64,000 bases of DNA from positions 1,426,001 to 1,490,000 of the forward strand of contig JAVSGI010000003.1 of assembly GCA_032334235.1 (NCBI GenBank). The letters run 5' to 3'. This DNA is from Paracoccaceae bacterium Fryx2. Its GTDB lineage: Bacteria > Pseudomonadota > Alphaproteobacteria > Rhodobacterales > Rhodobacteraceae. The notes below the pieces were generated by a model, which was given only the letters and a program-made list of their open reading frames with translations, ran no database searches and was not told where the DNA came from. Shown here piece by piece: positions 37,604 to 46,174 of the stretch. Positions within the stretch are counted from its first letter, which is position 1. Every line of letters starts with the position of its first letter. A program made the translations under genes and the position numbers.

Positions 37604-38074
37604 ATGCCCATCACCCCCCGAGAAATCGAAGATCAGTTCGAGGACGCAGCGCTCACCCTGCGCCGCCTGCCCAACTCACCGGGCTCGGGCGCCAAGGGCT
37701 ATGGCCAGTTCTGGCCGGAATATGTCCACGATGCCAAGCAGGCTTATGGCTACGACGAGGTGCGGATGAGGGTGGTGCCCAGCGCCCGGGATATTCAGCG
37801 GATGGAGCATTGCATCGGTTGGCTGGCCTGGCTCGATCCCGAAGATGCGCGGATCGTCTGGCTGCGGGCTGAGGGTGTGCGCTGGCGGCAGGTCTGCATC
37901 CGTGCGGGGGTGGTGCGATCGACCGCTTGGCGGCGGTGGGCGGCGTCGCTCCTCACCATAGCCAAGCATCTGAACGCATTGGAGAAATCAGGGCGCAAAG
38001 TGAGTGCGCCGAAAAGGGCGGCGGATAAGGACGTGGTCAAACCGGACGAAAGCGGGTCGGGCACGTTGTTATGA
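37604..38074 (+). CDS. DUF6362-type helix-turn-helix protein
   Basis: The 156-residue product contains an HTH-like core, VRWRQVCIRAGVVRSTAWRRWAASLL, and the region WLDPEDARIVWLRAEG. It resembles DUF6362 proteins of phages and islands in this bacterial group, whose role is unknown. The ATG at 37604 lies 17 bp after the initiator stop; an open frame upstream overlaps that gene in another frame. It may be a small-terminase-like or regulatory DNA-binding protein. Confidence 0.65.
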   Translation: MPITPREIEDQFEDAALTLRRLPNSPGSGAKGYGQFWPEYVHDAKQAYGYDEVRMRVVPSARDIQRMEHCIGWLAWLDPEDARIVWLRAEGVRWRQVCIRAGVVRSTAWRRWAASLLTIAKHLNALEKSGRKVSAPKRAADKDVVKPDESGSGTLL

Positions 38075-38452
38075 CGGGCAAACACGTCGAACTTCGGGCG
38101 CGACAGATGCAACACTTTCAGGGCATATATTCCCTATGCTCGGAAGACTTGTGCGGATCGGTTGTCCCGCTCCGGATCGCGCCCCGCGCTCCTCTTGATG
38201 CCCCCCCGGCCCCCGGTTCCACCCGGGCCTGAGGTGTATGCGGGGGGCAGAGGCGCGGTAAGCCTCTAGCGTCAAACATTTTTTCTGGGTTCGCACCTTT
38301 GGGTGCGCGGTTCGCAGGTACGCACCCCGCGTCTGAGTGCGCGCCCGCAAACTGATCGACACCGCGATCGCCCTGCCGACACCGCCATCCCGTTCCCGCC
38401 CAGTCACGGAACCGCCCAGCCCAGGCGTTTTCGATCCCGCCCCACCTTATCC

Positions 38453-38480
38453 GGCCCGGTGTTCATCACCGGGCCTTTTT
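38453..38480 (+). terminator. Intrinsic terminator or attenuator before initiator gene 2
   Basis: GGCCCGGTG and CACCGGGCC pair perfectly around TTCAT and are followed at once by TTTTT. This is a textbook rho-independent terminator. It ends only 19 bases before the start codon of the next gene, so transcription from upstream would stop here, or the hairpin acts as an attenuator. Confidence 0.85.
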
Positions 38481-38492
38481 CCATGTCCGGAG
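38481..38492 (+). promoter_or_regulatory. Iteron-like copy overlapping the ribosome site of initiator gene 2
   Basis: CCATGTCCGGAG contains the core shared by the repeats inside both initiator genes. Its final GGAG (38489-38492) is also the Shine-Dalgarno sequence, 7 bases from the ATG at 38500. Binding of the initiator here could repress its own gene at the DNA level. Confidence 0.5.
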
Positions 38493-38499
38493 ATCGTCC

Positions 38500-39450
38500 A
38501 TGAGCCACGCCGCCACCAATTGGGCCATCCAGCAGCGCGGGCTGAAGCCTGCCACCAAGATCGTGTTGTGGTTCCTCTGCGACCGCCACAACCCAGATTT
38601 TGGCTGTTTTCCGACCCAAGCGCGGCTGGCCGAGGACGCGGAAATGTCCATCTCCGCCCTGAACGATCACCTCGCCACGCTGGAGGTTCTGGGCCTGATC
38701 CACCGTATCCGCGCCCATGATCCGCACAGCCACCGGCGTCTACCGACGCGCTATATCCTCGGGTTCGAGCAAGGATTCCCGCAAAAGCCAACTCCGGAAA
38801 GCGGAGATGGGTTTGCTGAAATCATGGAAGAAAATGACACCCCATCTCCGGAAACGACAGATAGAGCCATCTCCGGATTTTCGGGCATTCCATCTCCGGA
38901 TTTTCCCCAAAGCCATCTCCGGAATCCGGAGTATAACCTTGTAAGGGAACCTTTAACTAAACCTGTAAAGGAGGAGGAGGATGCGCAGGCGCGCGAGATC
39001 GATTTTGATCGTTTCTTCGCAGAGCTGCTGACAGCGCTCGGCCTTGATCCGAACGGCACCCTGCCCGCCTGGTGGCAGGGCTGGCCAGCCCGGACCCATG
39101 TGCGCCGTTGGCGGGATGAACTCGGCCTGTCCGAAGACCGGATCATCGAGACAGCCACAGAAACCCGTAGGGACCACCCCGTCCCGCCCGACGGACCCAA
39201 GGCCCTTGACCGGGCGATGGAACGCGCCGCTAAGCGCGATGCGCAGATCGCGGCAACCTCCGCCAAGCGCCAGCCCAAGCGCACAGAGGGCACCCGGCCC
39301 AGCGCCGATGAACTCGCGGCCTTCTACGCGGACATGGTCAACTCCGACCGCTACCTGCCCGCCAACGCGATCAGTAATACAATCCGAGACGCGATGCTGT
39401 CACGCGGCCTCGTCACGCCGGAGCGGTTGAGGGCGCGGGGTGTGCATTGA
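38500..39450 (+). CDS. Lambda O-like replication initiator, paralogue 2, with internal iterons
   Basis: This 316-residue paralogue of the protein at 36609-37586 shares the N-terminal winged helix (TNWAIQQRGLKPATKIVLWFLCDRHN, then SISALNDHLATLEVLGLI, TRYILGF). A low-complexity linker (about residues 95-150) follows, and the C-terminal part ends SNTIRDAMLSRGLVTPERLRARGVH. Five repeat copies of the same family lie inside the linker. Two such genes in one element could mean a duplicated replicon or a merger of two islands. Initiation of replication is inferred. Confidence 0.7.
   Translation: MSHAATNWAIQQRGLKPATKIVLWFLCDRHNPDFGCFPTQARLAEDAEMSISALNDHLATLEVLGLIHRIRAHDPHSHRRLPTRYILGFEQGFPQKPTPESGDGFAEIMEENDTPSPETTDRAISGFSGIPSPDFPQSHLRNPEYNLVREPLTKPVKEEEDAQAREIDFDRFFAELLTALGLDPNGTLPAWWQGWPARTHVRRWRDELGLSEDRIIETATETRRDHPVPPDGPKALDRAMERAAKRDAQIAATSAKRQPKRTEGTRPSADELAAFYADMVNSDRYLPANAISNTIRDAMLSRGLVTPERLRARGVH
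38782..38932. repeat. Five iteron-like direct repeats inside initiator gene 2
   Basis: Five copies share the core CCATCTCCGGA (the first is CCAACTCCGGA). The TCC anchors lie at 38793, 38847, 38872, 38895 and 38918, giving spacings of 54, 25, 23 and 23 bp. Copies 2-5 fall in changing reading frames, so they encode unlike peptides (PSPE, AISGF, PSPDF, SHLRNPE). A stretch richer in A and T follows from 38933. Confidence 0.78.
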
Positions 39451-39532
39451 ACCGATTCTATACGTCAGGCAGTCTGGCCGGTGCTGCGGACGGACCATCT
39501 TGGCACCTTTGGCAAAGGGAAGCGCCACACAT

Positions 39533-39868
39533 TCAGTGCAACATTTCCTCCAGCCCCAACGCAACGAATGCAGCCTTCATCGCCGGATCATACCCCGGAT
39601 CGATCCGCGCTGGGCCATAGCCATGCGCCCGGTTCCAAGCATCGATCTCTCGCAATTCGGCGGCGAACTCCTCGGGCGAGGCGGCCTCCTTCAAGGTCGT
39701 GTCGCCCTCACAATAGTTGAAGATCATCAGCCGGATCGGGTTGGCCCAAGTCCCGAAATACGAGGCATCCTGCGCCGTATCGACCTGCGCCCAGCCGTTC
39801 TGGTAGCTGCAGAGCCCGAAGTCATAGAGGTAGCGATCGGCGGGGGCGAATTCGCGGGTGATCTTCAT
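39533..39868 (-). CDS. Conserved hypothetical protein (111 residues)
   Basis: The product begins MKITREFAPADRYLYDFGLC and is rich in aromatic residues (YCEGD, NRAHGYGPARIDPGYDP). No domain is recognised with confidence. Its start overlaps the stop of the next gene upstream by 4 bases (ATGA), so it is the last of a three-gene leftward operon on the island. Confidence 0.6.
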   Translation of the reverse strand: MKITREFAPADRYLYDFGLCSYQNGWAQVDTAQDASYFGTWANPIRLMIFNYCEGDTTLKEAASPEEFAAELREIDAWNRAHGYGPARIDPGYDPAMKAAFVALGLEEMLH

Positions 39869-40413
39869 ATCGTCACCGCCGATCGCGCCGTTATCGCGAT
39901 CACGCAGAGGTCGCGATAGCGCGCCATCGCCTTGGGGCTGCTTGAGACCGGATTGATCTCGAACGCTTGCAAACCGGCGATGTCGCCCGCCTCAGCCAGC
40001 GCCACGATCTGGGCCAGCTTGGCCCGAAAGCGGGCGTGGGTCGGCTTGGAGAAATCCGGCGCGTCTGGAAGCGCACCAGTCTGCGCCTGATCGAGGATGG
40101 CTTGCCGTTTGCCAACAACCGTGGCGGGCGCGACCTTCGGTTCATCGACGGGCGCCGGTATCGTCTCGCCCGCAGGATCGGGGTTGCCATGGTCCAGCAC
40201 CAAGGTCAGCCGGGCCTCCGCCTGCTCGGCAGTGGCGGCCGTCATGATCGAGGCGAAGGCAAGGGCCGCGCGCTCGGTGCCGATCCTTGCCGCCAGCAAG
40301 CGGGCGAAGTTGTCACCTGCCTTCTTGGCGCTGGTGCTTACCGCGACCGGGGTTTCGGAAAGGCGCTGGGCGAACGCGTCGATTTGCGCGGCGGTGAGGG
40401 GTTTGGTTTTCAT
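39865..40413 (-). CDS. Conserved hypothetical island protein (182 residues)
   Basis: This mostly helical, Ala-rich soluble protein opens MKTKPLTAAQIDAFAQRLSETP. No catalytic motif is visible. It is coupled to the 111-residue protein by an ATGA overlap and follows the 73-residue protein by 12 bp. Such trios are common on plasmids and islands of this bacterial group; the role is unknown. Confidence 0.6.
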   Translation of the reverse strand: MKTKPLTAAQIDAFAQRLSETPVAVSTSAKKAGDNFARLLAARIGTERAALAFASIMTAATAEQAEARLTLVLDHGNPDPAGETIPAPVDEPKVAPATVVGKRQAILDQAQTGALPDAPDFSKPTHARFRAKLAQIVALAEAGDIAGLQAFEINPVSSSPKAMARYRDLCVIAITARSAVTI

Positions 40414-40425
40414 GGTCGGGTTCCT

Positions 40426-40647
40426 TCAGGCGTTGGTGATGTGGGCCGAATGCCCAAGGGTGGTGACCGCGTAGATCATCGTGCGGCCGTCGCCGATCGC
40501 GGTGGCGTAAGCCTGCGCCTCGGGCAGGGTCGCGAATTGCTCGCGGGTGCGTGTGGTGGGCGTCCGGCCGCGGGCGGCGACAAAGTGCGCGGCGTTCTTG
40601 AGGCAGAATTCTTCGTGTGTTGTCAGGGGCTTGATGGCGATCTTCAT
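40426..40647 (-). CDS. Small conserved island protein (73 residues)
   Basis: The product begins MKIAIKPLTTHEEFCLKNAA and ends HSAHITNA. The ATG at 40647 has GGAG 9 bases upstream and is preferred over a longer frame. It is the first gene of a three-gene leftward operon. No family can be named with confidence. Confidence 0.55.
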   Translation of the reverse strand: MKIAIKPLTTHEEFCLKNAAHFVAARGRTPTTRTREQFATLPEAQAYATAIGDGRTMIYAVTTLGHSAHITNA

Positions 40648-40741
40648 AGCGGACTCCGTTGCGTTGCATTGGGTGCAGACAGCCGCTGAGACCAAAAGAG
40701 AGCAACTCCTAAGTCACTGAATAAATGAGGTTTCGGTTGGA

Positions 40742-40819
40742 ATGGGAGTGTCCCGGCGAAGCTATGCCGTGCAGCGCGGGGTCTCGGAAGCGGCGGTGTG
40801 CAAGACCATCGCGACCTAG
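40742..40819 (+). pseudogene. Remnant of a phage-type small-terminase/HTH gene
   Basis: A 25-residue frame reads MGVSRRSYAVQRGVSEAAVCKTIAT and then stops. The pattern SRRxYAxxRGVSEAAVxKxIAT is the N-terminus of small helix-turn-helix proteins of phage packaging modules. The following sequence does not continue the family, so this is the broken end of a once longer gene. Confidence 0.45.
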
Positions 40820-41449
40820 CAAGTCTTCGCTTGGGTCCCGAAATCGAATTTCGCACTTTGTTAACTGGCGACGGAACAGCTGGCCGTGTTGCCCCGCGAA
40901 CTGTTTTCGACCTGAAACACAGAAAACCCGGCGGCTTTCAGGAAGAGAAACCACGACGCGTCAGCGCCGGAACCGCGCCGAACCTATTACACGGGCACGC
41001 TCAGCTACTTTGCACTACGCCCACCCGGCTTCTGAGCTGCGTGGCTGGGGCCGTGCCTGCCTCCGTCTGCTGATTTTCTGCACCCGCCATCTGATGCGGT
41101 CGGACGAGCCACGCTACCTGTGCCCCGAAATCGAATACCTGATGCGCCTTGTTGACTGGCCAAGCTCTGACAAGAAGTGAGAGCGGGCTGGTGATGATGT
41201 TGACCGCCATTCGCGTCGCCGTAAGGATCGGTGAAAGGTGCGCGAGCCCGCTTTTCGGGGGAATAGGACCACGACCATCGGGTGATATGCGGCCGACCGA
41301 GGCCATTTCAAAGGGTCGCCACTGCCAAAGGCCAGATGAGAAATCAAACCCCCGATTGGCGCATATGGCGGGGCGGTGTAGGAATAACGGCTGGGTTTTG
41401 TCATCTGGACATGGTTGGACTTCACGCGCGGCAAGCCTACCTACCCGGC
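40820..41449. other. Gene-poor stretch at the island's right side
   Basis: No convincing gene is seen. Two stretches share CCCGAAATCGAAT followed by TTGTTnACTGGC (near 40838-40867 and 41122-41160), perhaps a decayed duplication. An inverted repeat AGCGGGCT/AGCCCGCT (41182-41189 and 41245-41252) followed by TTTT encloses 55 bases and could be a structured RNA or terminator. No intact tRNA was found here. Confidence 0.5.
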
Positions 41450-41836
41450 ATGGATAACAACCCCAAGACTTCCGTTCTTTACAACGCCAACTGCCCGGTC
41501 TGCAATTTCGAGATCGGGCATTACGCTCGCTATGCGGGCAAGGCCGGTCTGCCGATACGGTTTGATGATCTGAACACAGACGCACGGTCCCTTTGGGGGT
41601 TGGATGCCGACACGGCTGCGCGTCGGCTTTATGTGCTACATGATGGCGTTTTGACATCGGGCATCCCGGCGTTTTTGGTGCTATGGGCGCAGATGCCACG
41701 CTACCGTCTGCTGGCACGGATCATAGGCTTGCCGGGGGCCCGGCAGGTCGCGAGTGCGGCCTATGACCATGTACTCGCCCCAATTATCTACCGCTGGCAC
41801 CTGCGCCGGTTGCGCAAGCAATCCGCCCGCGCCTGA
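41450..41836 (+). CDS. DCC-family thiol-disulfide oxidoreductase-like protein
   Basis: The 128-residue DUF393 protein has the family motif YNANCPVCNFEI near residue 12; DCC proteins are named after Asp-x-x-Cys-x-x-Cys, and here the first residue is Asn. GIPAFLVLWAQMPRYR and LAPIIYRWHLRRL are also typical. Members are thought to be redox proteins. It is the first gene of the photolyase-like operon, 15 bp before the ABC1 kinase. Confidence 0.82.
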   Translation: MDNNPKTSVLYNANCPVCNFEIGHYARYAGKAGLPIRFDDLNTDARSLWGLDADTAARRLYVLHDGVLTSGIPAFLVLWAQMPRYRLLARIIGLPGARQVASAAYDHVLAPIIYRWHLRRLRKQSARA

Positions 41837-41851
41837 CACGGGAGAGCGCAT

Positions 41852-43189
41852 TTGCCCGATGACAATGACAGCAACGGCGTGGCCGTACCCACCGGACGCG
41901 CGGCCCGTCTGTGGCACTTTGGCGGCATGGCCACGGGCAGCGCGGGCAGCGTGGCAGCGGGGGGATTGCGGGCGCTGGCGGGAGGAAAGCGGCCCGATCT
42001 GGCGCAGCTGCTGCTGACGCCTGCCAACACTCTGCGGCTAACGGGCGGGCTGTCGCATCTGCGCGGGGCAGCGCTGAAGCTGGGGCAGATGCTGTCTATG
42101 GATACCGGGATTGTGTTGCCGGGGGAGCTGACCGGCATCCTGCCGCGGATGCGCGATGATGCCCGCCACATGTCGCCGAAACAGCTGCAAACCGTGCTGA
42201 ACGCGGAATGGGGACCGGGGTGGTACAGCCGTTTTGCCCGTTTTGACGTGCGCCCCTTTGCCGCCGCCTCAATCGGGCAGGTGCACCGGGCGACGCTGCC
42301 CGATGGCACCGACCTAGCGATCAAGGTGCAATACCCCGGTGTCCGCGCCAGCATCGACAGCGATGTGGACAACGTCGCCGCCCTCTTGCGCCTGCCGGGC
42401 CTGTTGCCGCGCGGGATGGACCTGTCGCCTCTGCTGACCGAGGCCAAGCGCCAGTTGCACGCCGAGGCGGATTATCTGGCCGAAGCGCAGCATCTGGCGC
42501 GGTTTGGGGCCCTTTTGGCGGGGTCCGACATATTTGCGCTGCCCACCCTGCATGACGCGCTGTGCACGCCGCAGGTGCTCGCGATGCGCTATATGGAAAG
42601 CGCGCCGCTGGACAGTCTGGTGGATGCGCCGCAGGCGTTGCGTGACCGGGTGGCCGCCGCCCTGATTGACCTTGTGCTGCGCGAATTGTTTGTGTTCGGC
42701 GCGATGCAGACCGACCCGAACCTTGCCAATTACCGCTTTGACCCCGCCACCAACCGCATCGTCCTGCTGGATTTCGGCGCGGTGCAGCCGATTGCGCCTG
42801 CCCTTGCAGCCGACTTTCGCGCCCTTGCCCGCTTGGCCCTGGATGGCGGGGCAGAAGCCACACGCGAAGCCATGTTGCGCATCGGCTATTTCGGCCCGGA
42901 TACGGCCCCGCACCATCAAGCCTTGATCCAGTCCATGTTCAACGCAGAGATGGGCCCGCTGCAGCAAGACACCCCGTTCGATTTCGGCAGAAGTGACCTT
43001 TTGGACCGCCTGCGCGACATGGGCATTGCCATCGGCAATGACCGCGAGCTTGCCCATGTGCCCCCCGCCGCCACGCTGTTTCTGCACCGCAAGATTGGCG
43101 GCATGTACCTGATGGCCGCCAAACTGCGCGTGCGGATTGCCCTGCGCCCGATGGTGGAAACCTATTGCCGCGAACAATCCCCGGAATGA
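41852..43189 (+). CDS. ABC1/UbiB-family atypical kinase
   Basis: The 445-residue protein matches the ABC1 (AarF/UbiB/COQ8) family: ALKLGQMLS is the KxGQ motif, AAASIGQVHRA the Ala-rich loop, VKVQYPG-type IKVQYPG the invariant Lys, and TDPNLANY plus LLDFGAV the catalytic and metal-binding loops. In other bacteria such proteins support ubiquinone synthesis. The TTG at 41852 is used because no ATG lies near in frame; GGGAGAG stands upstream. Its stop overlaps the next start (ATGA). Confidence 0.88.
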   Translation: MPDDNDSNGVAVPTGRAARLWHFGGMATGSAGSVAAGGLRALAGGKRPDLAQLLLTPANTLRLTGGLSHLRGAALKLGQMLSMDTGIVLPGELTGILPRMRDDARHMSPKQLQTVLNAEWGPGWYSRFARFDVRPFAAASIGQVHRATLPDGTDLAIKVQYPGVRASIDSDVDNVAALLRLPGLLPRGMDLSPLLTEAKRQLHAEADYLAEAQHLARFGALLAGSDIFALPTLHDALCTPQVLAMRYMESAPLDSLVDAPQALRDRVAAALIDLVLRELFVFGAMQTDPNLANYRFDPATNRIVLLDFGAVQPIAPALAADFRALARLALDGGAEATREAMLRIGYFGPDTAPHHQALIQSMFNAEMGPLQQDTPFDFGRSDLLDRLRDMGIAIGNDRELAHVPPAATLFLHRKIGGMYLMAAKLRVRIALRPMVETYCREQSPE

Positions 43190-44412
43190 CACTGATGACA
43201 GACTGGCCCCCCACCCGCGCCGCTGGCGATACAATCCTGCAAGGCTTTATCCCCCGCATGGGCCGCCGCTATGCGAATGGCCGCAACACCGACCATGGGC
43301 CCGGCGCACACAATGCTGTGTCTGTCCTGTCACCCTATATCCGGCGCAGGCTGGTGCTGGAGGCCGATGCGGTGGCAGCAGCCCTTGCAGCCCACGGCCC
43401 CGAGGATGCCGAGAAATTCGTGCAAGAGGTGATCTGGCGCGGCTATTTCAAAGGCTGGCTGGAACGGCGTCCGCAGGTCTGGGCGAGTTATCGCACCGGT
43501 CTGGACACCGATCTTACCGCCCTTGGCCTTGACCGCCGCTTGCGCCGCGATGTGGACCGGGCAATGAACGGTCAGACCGGGTTGGAGTGTTTTGATGCTT
43601 GGGCCACTGAACTGGTGGATACCGGCTATCTGCACAACCATGCGCGAATGTGGTTCGCCTCGATCTGGATTTTCACCCTTGGCCTGCCATGGCGGCTGGG
43701 GGCAGATTTCTTTTACCGGCATCTCTTGGACGGCGATGCCGCGTCGAACACGCTGGGCTGGCGTTGGGTGGCGGGGCTGCACACGCGCGGCAAACCCTAT
43801 CCGGCGGATGCGCAGAACATCACCACCTTTACCGCTGGGCGGTTCACCCCGCGCCCGTCTGATCTGGCAGAGGTGACGCAAGGCCTTGAGGCGACCGAGC
43901 CTGACGGCCTGCCATCCCTGTTGCCCTTGCGTGCCATAACGACCCCACAGCCCGGCAAGCCCACGGCGCTGCTGATCACCGATGAGGATTGCCGGGTCGA
44001 GGATTTCGACCTGTCCGCCCTTGATATCCGGACCACGGCCACGCTGACCACCAGCCACTTGCGATCTCCCTTACCCGTGTCGGACCTTGTCCATGCGTTC
44101 GAGGCGGGTGCCTTGGCCGATGCCGCCGTGCGGAGCGGCGCAGCCTCCGTCACCCTACACGCAGCCGACCCCGCAGCGCTGGCCAAATGGGCCGCCGCCA
44201 GCGGTGCCACGCAAATCGCCACGCCCTACATCACCACCGGCCCCTTGCGGGACTTTATGGATGACGCGGCCCCGTCGATTGAACGCGCAGGCATCACCTT
44301 TCGCGAATGGCGGCGTGATTGGGATGCGGCGATCTGGCCACATGCCACGGCGGGGTTCTTCAAGGTCAAACAGAACATTCCGCGCATTCTGGAACAGGCG
44401 CTGCCCGCATGA
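43186..44412 (+). CDS. Photolyase/cryptochrome-like flavoprotein with swapped domain order
   Basis: The 408-residue protein starts with the FAD-binding domain of photolyases: SVLSPYIRRRLVLE, FVQEVIWRGYFKGW, then TGYLHNHARMWFAS and WRWVAGLHTRGKPY (to about residue 215). After it comes an alpha/beta region (about 260-400) with GATQIATPYITTGPLRDF and AGFFKVKQNIP that resembles the antenna domain normally found at the N-terminus. Repair activity or a light-sensing role is possible. The start overlaps the ABC1 stop; an ATG nine bases later is also possible. Confidence 0.78.
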   Translation: MTLMTDWPPTRAAGDTILQGFIPRMGRRYANGRNTDHGPGAHNAVSVLSPYIRRRLVLEADAVAAALAAHGPEDAEKFVQEVIWRGYFKGWLERRPQVWASYRTGLDTDLTALGLDRRLRRDVDRAMNGQTGLECFDAWATELVDTGYLHNHARMWFASIWIFTLGLPWRLGADFFYRHLLDGDAASNTLGWRWVAGLHTRGKPYPADAQNITTFTAGRFTPRPSDLAEVTQGLEATEPDGLPSLLPLRAITTPQPGKPTALLITDEDCRVEDFDLSALDIRTTATLTTSHLRSPLPVSDLVHAFEAGALADAAVRSGAASVTLHAADPAALAKWAAASGATQIATPYITTGPLRDFMDDAAPSIERAGITFREWRRDWDAAIWPHATAGFFKVKQNIPRILEQALPA

Positions 44413-45341
44413 CGCCCGTTATCATCATCGGCGCAGGCATGGCGGGGCTGGCTTGTGCACGCAGGCTGGCCGATGCAGGAATGGCCCCTGTGGTGCTGGA
44501 CAAGGGGCGCGGCATTGGTGGGCGTGTGGCGACGCGGCGGGCAGGGGAATTGCAGTTCGACCACGGCGCGCAATTTGTAAACGCCCATGGCGCGGGCTTT
44601 GCCACAGTCCTAGCGGCGCTGCAAACGGCAGGCAGCGTGGCCAAGTGGGGCGATGGCACCGGGCGGCATCACAGCGTTGGCGTGCCGGGCATGTCGGTCA
44701 TACCCAAGGCGCTTGGGGTTGGCCTGATCATCCGCCTGAATACGCAGGTGGCACGTCTGGAACCACAGGCAGACGGCTGGCGGCTGCATCTGGCTGATAC
44801 TACCCTGCGCGCCGCGCGCGTTATGATCACTGTGCCCGCCCAGCAAGTATCAGGCTTGCTGGGTGCCGATCATCCGCTGGTGGCGGCCCTTGATGCGGTG
44901 CGGATCGCCCCGTGCCTGACGCTGATGGCGGCTGTTATCGCCCCCGCCCCTTTCATCACCCGCAAGGATGCTGACGACCCGCTGTCATGGATTGCGCAAG
45001 ACAATACCAAGCCGGGCCGCCCGCAAGGACACACGCTTTGGGTGGCACAGGCGGGAGAGGCGTTCAGTCTGGCACATCTGGAGGATGATCCCACCACCCT
45101 GACCGCCCGCATGCTGCCCCTGCTATGCGACAGACTGGGCGTATCCCTTGGCCGAGTGACCCACGCCACCACGCACCGCTGGCGCTATGCACGCGTTACC
45201 CAGCCACTTGGTCAGCCGTTTTTGCGCAGTGATGGTGGCAGCCTGTACCTTGGCGGCGACTGGTGCCTTGGCCCGCGCGTTGAAGCCGCATGGGACAGCG
45301 GCACCGCCATTGCTGCCGATATGCTTGTGCAGGGTTTATGA
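44409..45341 (+). CDS. FAD-dependent amine-oxidase/renalase-like protein
   Basis: The 310-residue protein has an N-terminal Rossmann fold, VIIIGAGMAGLACARRL, the loop DKGRGIGGRVATRR, and FDHGAQF. Near the C-terminus is YLGGDWCLGPRVEAAWDSG, which closes the FAD site. This matches renalase-like NAD(P)/FAD proteins. The substrate is unknown. It overlaps both neighbours by 4 bases. Confidence 0.85.
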   Translation: MTPVIIIGAGMAGLACARRLADAGMAPVVLDKGRGIGGRVATRRAGELQFDHGAQFVNAHGAGFATVLAALQTAGSVAKWGDGTGRHHSVGVPGMSVIPKALGVGLIIRLNTQVARLEPQADGWRLHLADTTLRAARVMITVPAQQVSGLLGADHPLVAALDAVRIAPCLTLMAAVIAPAPFITRKDADDPLSWIAQDNTKPGRPQGHTLWVAQAGEAFSLAHLEDDPTTLTARMLPLLCDRLGVSLGRVTHATTHRWRYARVTQPLGQPFLRSDGGSLYLGGDWCLGPRVEAAWDSGTAIAADMLVQGL

Positions 45342-46174
45342 TGTGGCATGACCCCCGCATCGCAAGGCTGATCACACTGATCCGCGCCGCCCTGCGCCCG
45401 CCTGCGGGTGTTGCGCGCATTGTCCTTGCGCTGGCCTTTGGTGCGCTGTGCCATGCGCTGTTTGCCGCAGGCGTGCTGGCCATGATCGTGGCGATGTTCT
45501 TTGGCCTGAGCGAAAGCCTTGGCAGTGTGCCTTGGCCGATGGCCACGCTGGCCAATGCCGCGCTGATCGTGCAGTTCCCGCTGGCGCATTCGCTGTTCCT
45601 GACAGCACGCGGCGGGCGGTTGCTGGCGCGCCTTGTCCCCGGCCCGCATGGCGCCACACTGGCAACCACCACTTATGCCATCATCGCATCCGCCCAATTG
45701 CTGGCGCTGTTTGCGCTGTGGACACCATCAGGTATTGTCTGGTGGCGGGCCGAAGGTGCTGCGTTCTGGGCCATGACCGCTGCATACGCCGCCAGTTGGC
45801 TGATCCTGCTGAAGGCCAGCTTTGACGCCGGGGCCGAAGTGCAATCGGGCGCGCTTGGCTGGATGTCATTACTCGCCCGCATCCGGCCCGTATTTCCCGA
45901 TATGCCGACAGAGGGCTTGTTCCGCCTGATCCGCCAGCCGATCTATGTGGCCTTTGCGCTGACACTGTGGACGCCTCCGGTCTGGACGCCAGACCAACTG
46001 GCGCTCGCCGTCTGCTTTTCCGCCTATTGCCTGCTGGCCCCCCGCCTGAAGGAACGCCGCTTTGCCGCGCGCTATGGTGCGCGGTTTGATCAGTACCGCG
46101 CCACGGTGCCTTACGCCCTGCCCCGCCTGACCAAGACCAAGACCAAGACTAAGGACCAACCCGATGCGCAATGA
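45338..46174 (+). CDS. ICMT/MddA-like membrane methyltransferase
   Basis: The 278-residue membrane protein has about six helices and the C-terminal signature of isoprenylcysteine carboxyl methyltransferase-like enzymes: GLFRLIRQPIYVAFALTLW, then LKERRFAARYGARFDQYRATVPY. The closest subgroup by pattern is methanethiol S-methyltransferase-like (MddA), but the usual R-H-P-x-Y is R-Q-P-I-Y here, which may alter activity. It probably methylates a lipid or small thiol with S-adenosylmethionine. The C-terminus repeats KTKTKTK. Confidence 0.72.
   Translation: MMWHDPRIARLITLIRAALRPPAGVARIVLALAFGALCHALFAAGVLAMIVAMFFGLSESLGSVPWPMATLANAALIVQFPLAHSLFLTARGGRLLARLVPGPHGATLATTTYAIIASAQLLALFALWTPSGIVWWRAEGAAFWAMTAAYAASWLILLKASFDAGAEVQSGALGWMSLLARIRPVFPDMPTEGLFRLIRQPIYVAFALTLWTPPVWTPDQLALAVCFSAYCLLAPRLKERRFAARYGARFDQYRATVPYALPRLTKTKTKTKDQPDAQ

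Larger units (their letters stand above)
38075..38499. other. Intergenic leader of initiator gene 2
   Basis: No gene is visible. The 425 bp contain several small hairpins (AGAGGC/GCCTCT near 38249-38267, GCACC/GGGTGC near 38296-38309), a strong terminator-like hairpin at 38453-38480, and an iteron-like CCATGTCCGGA overlapping the ribosome site of the next gene. Confidence 0.6.

Noticed and set aside
40725-41180. 151-codon frame at the island edge
   Set aside because: It has no domain and is Arg/Cys-rich as in random GC-rich frames; it also overlaps the small phage-gene remnant in another frame.
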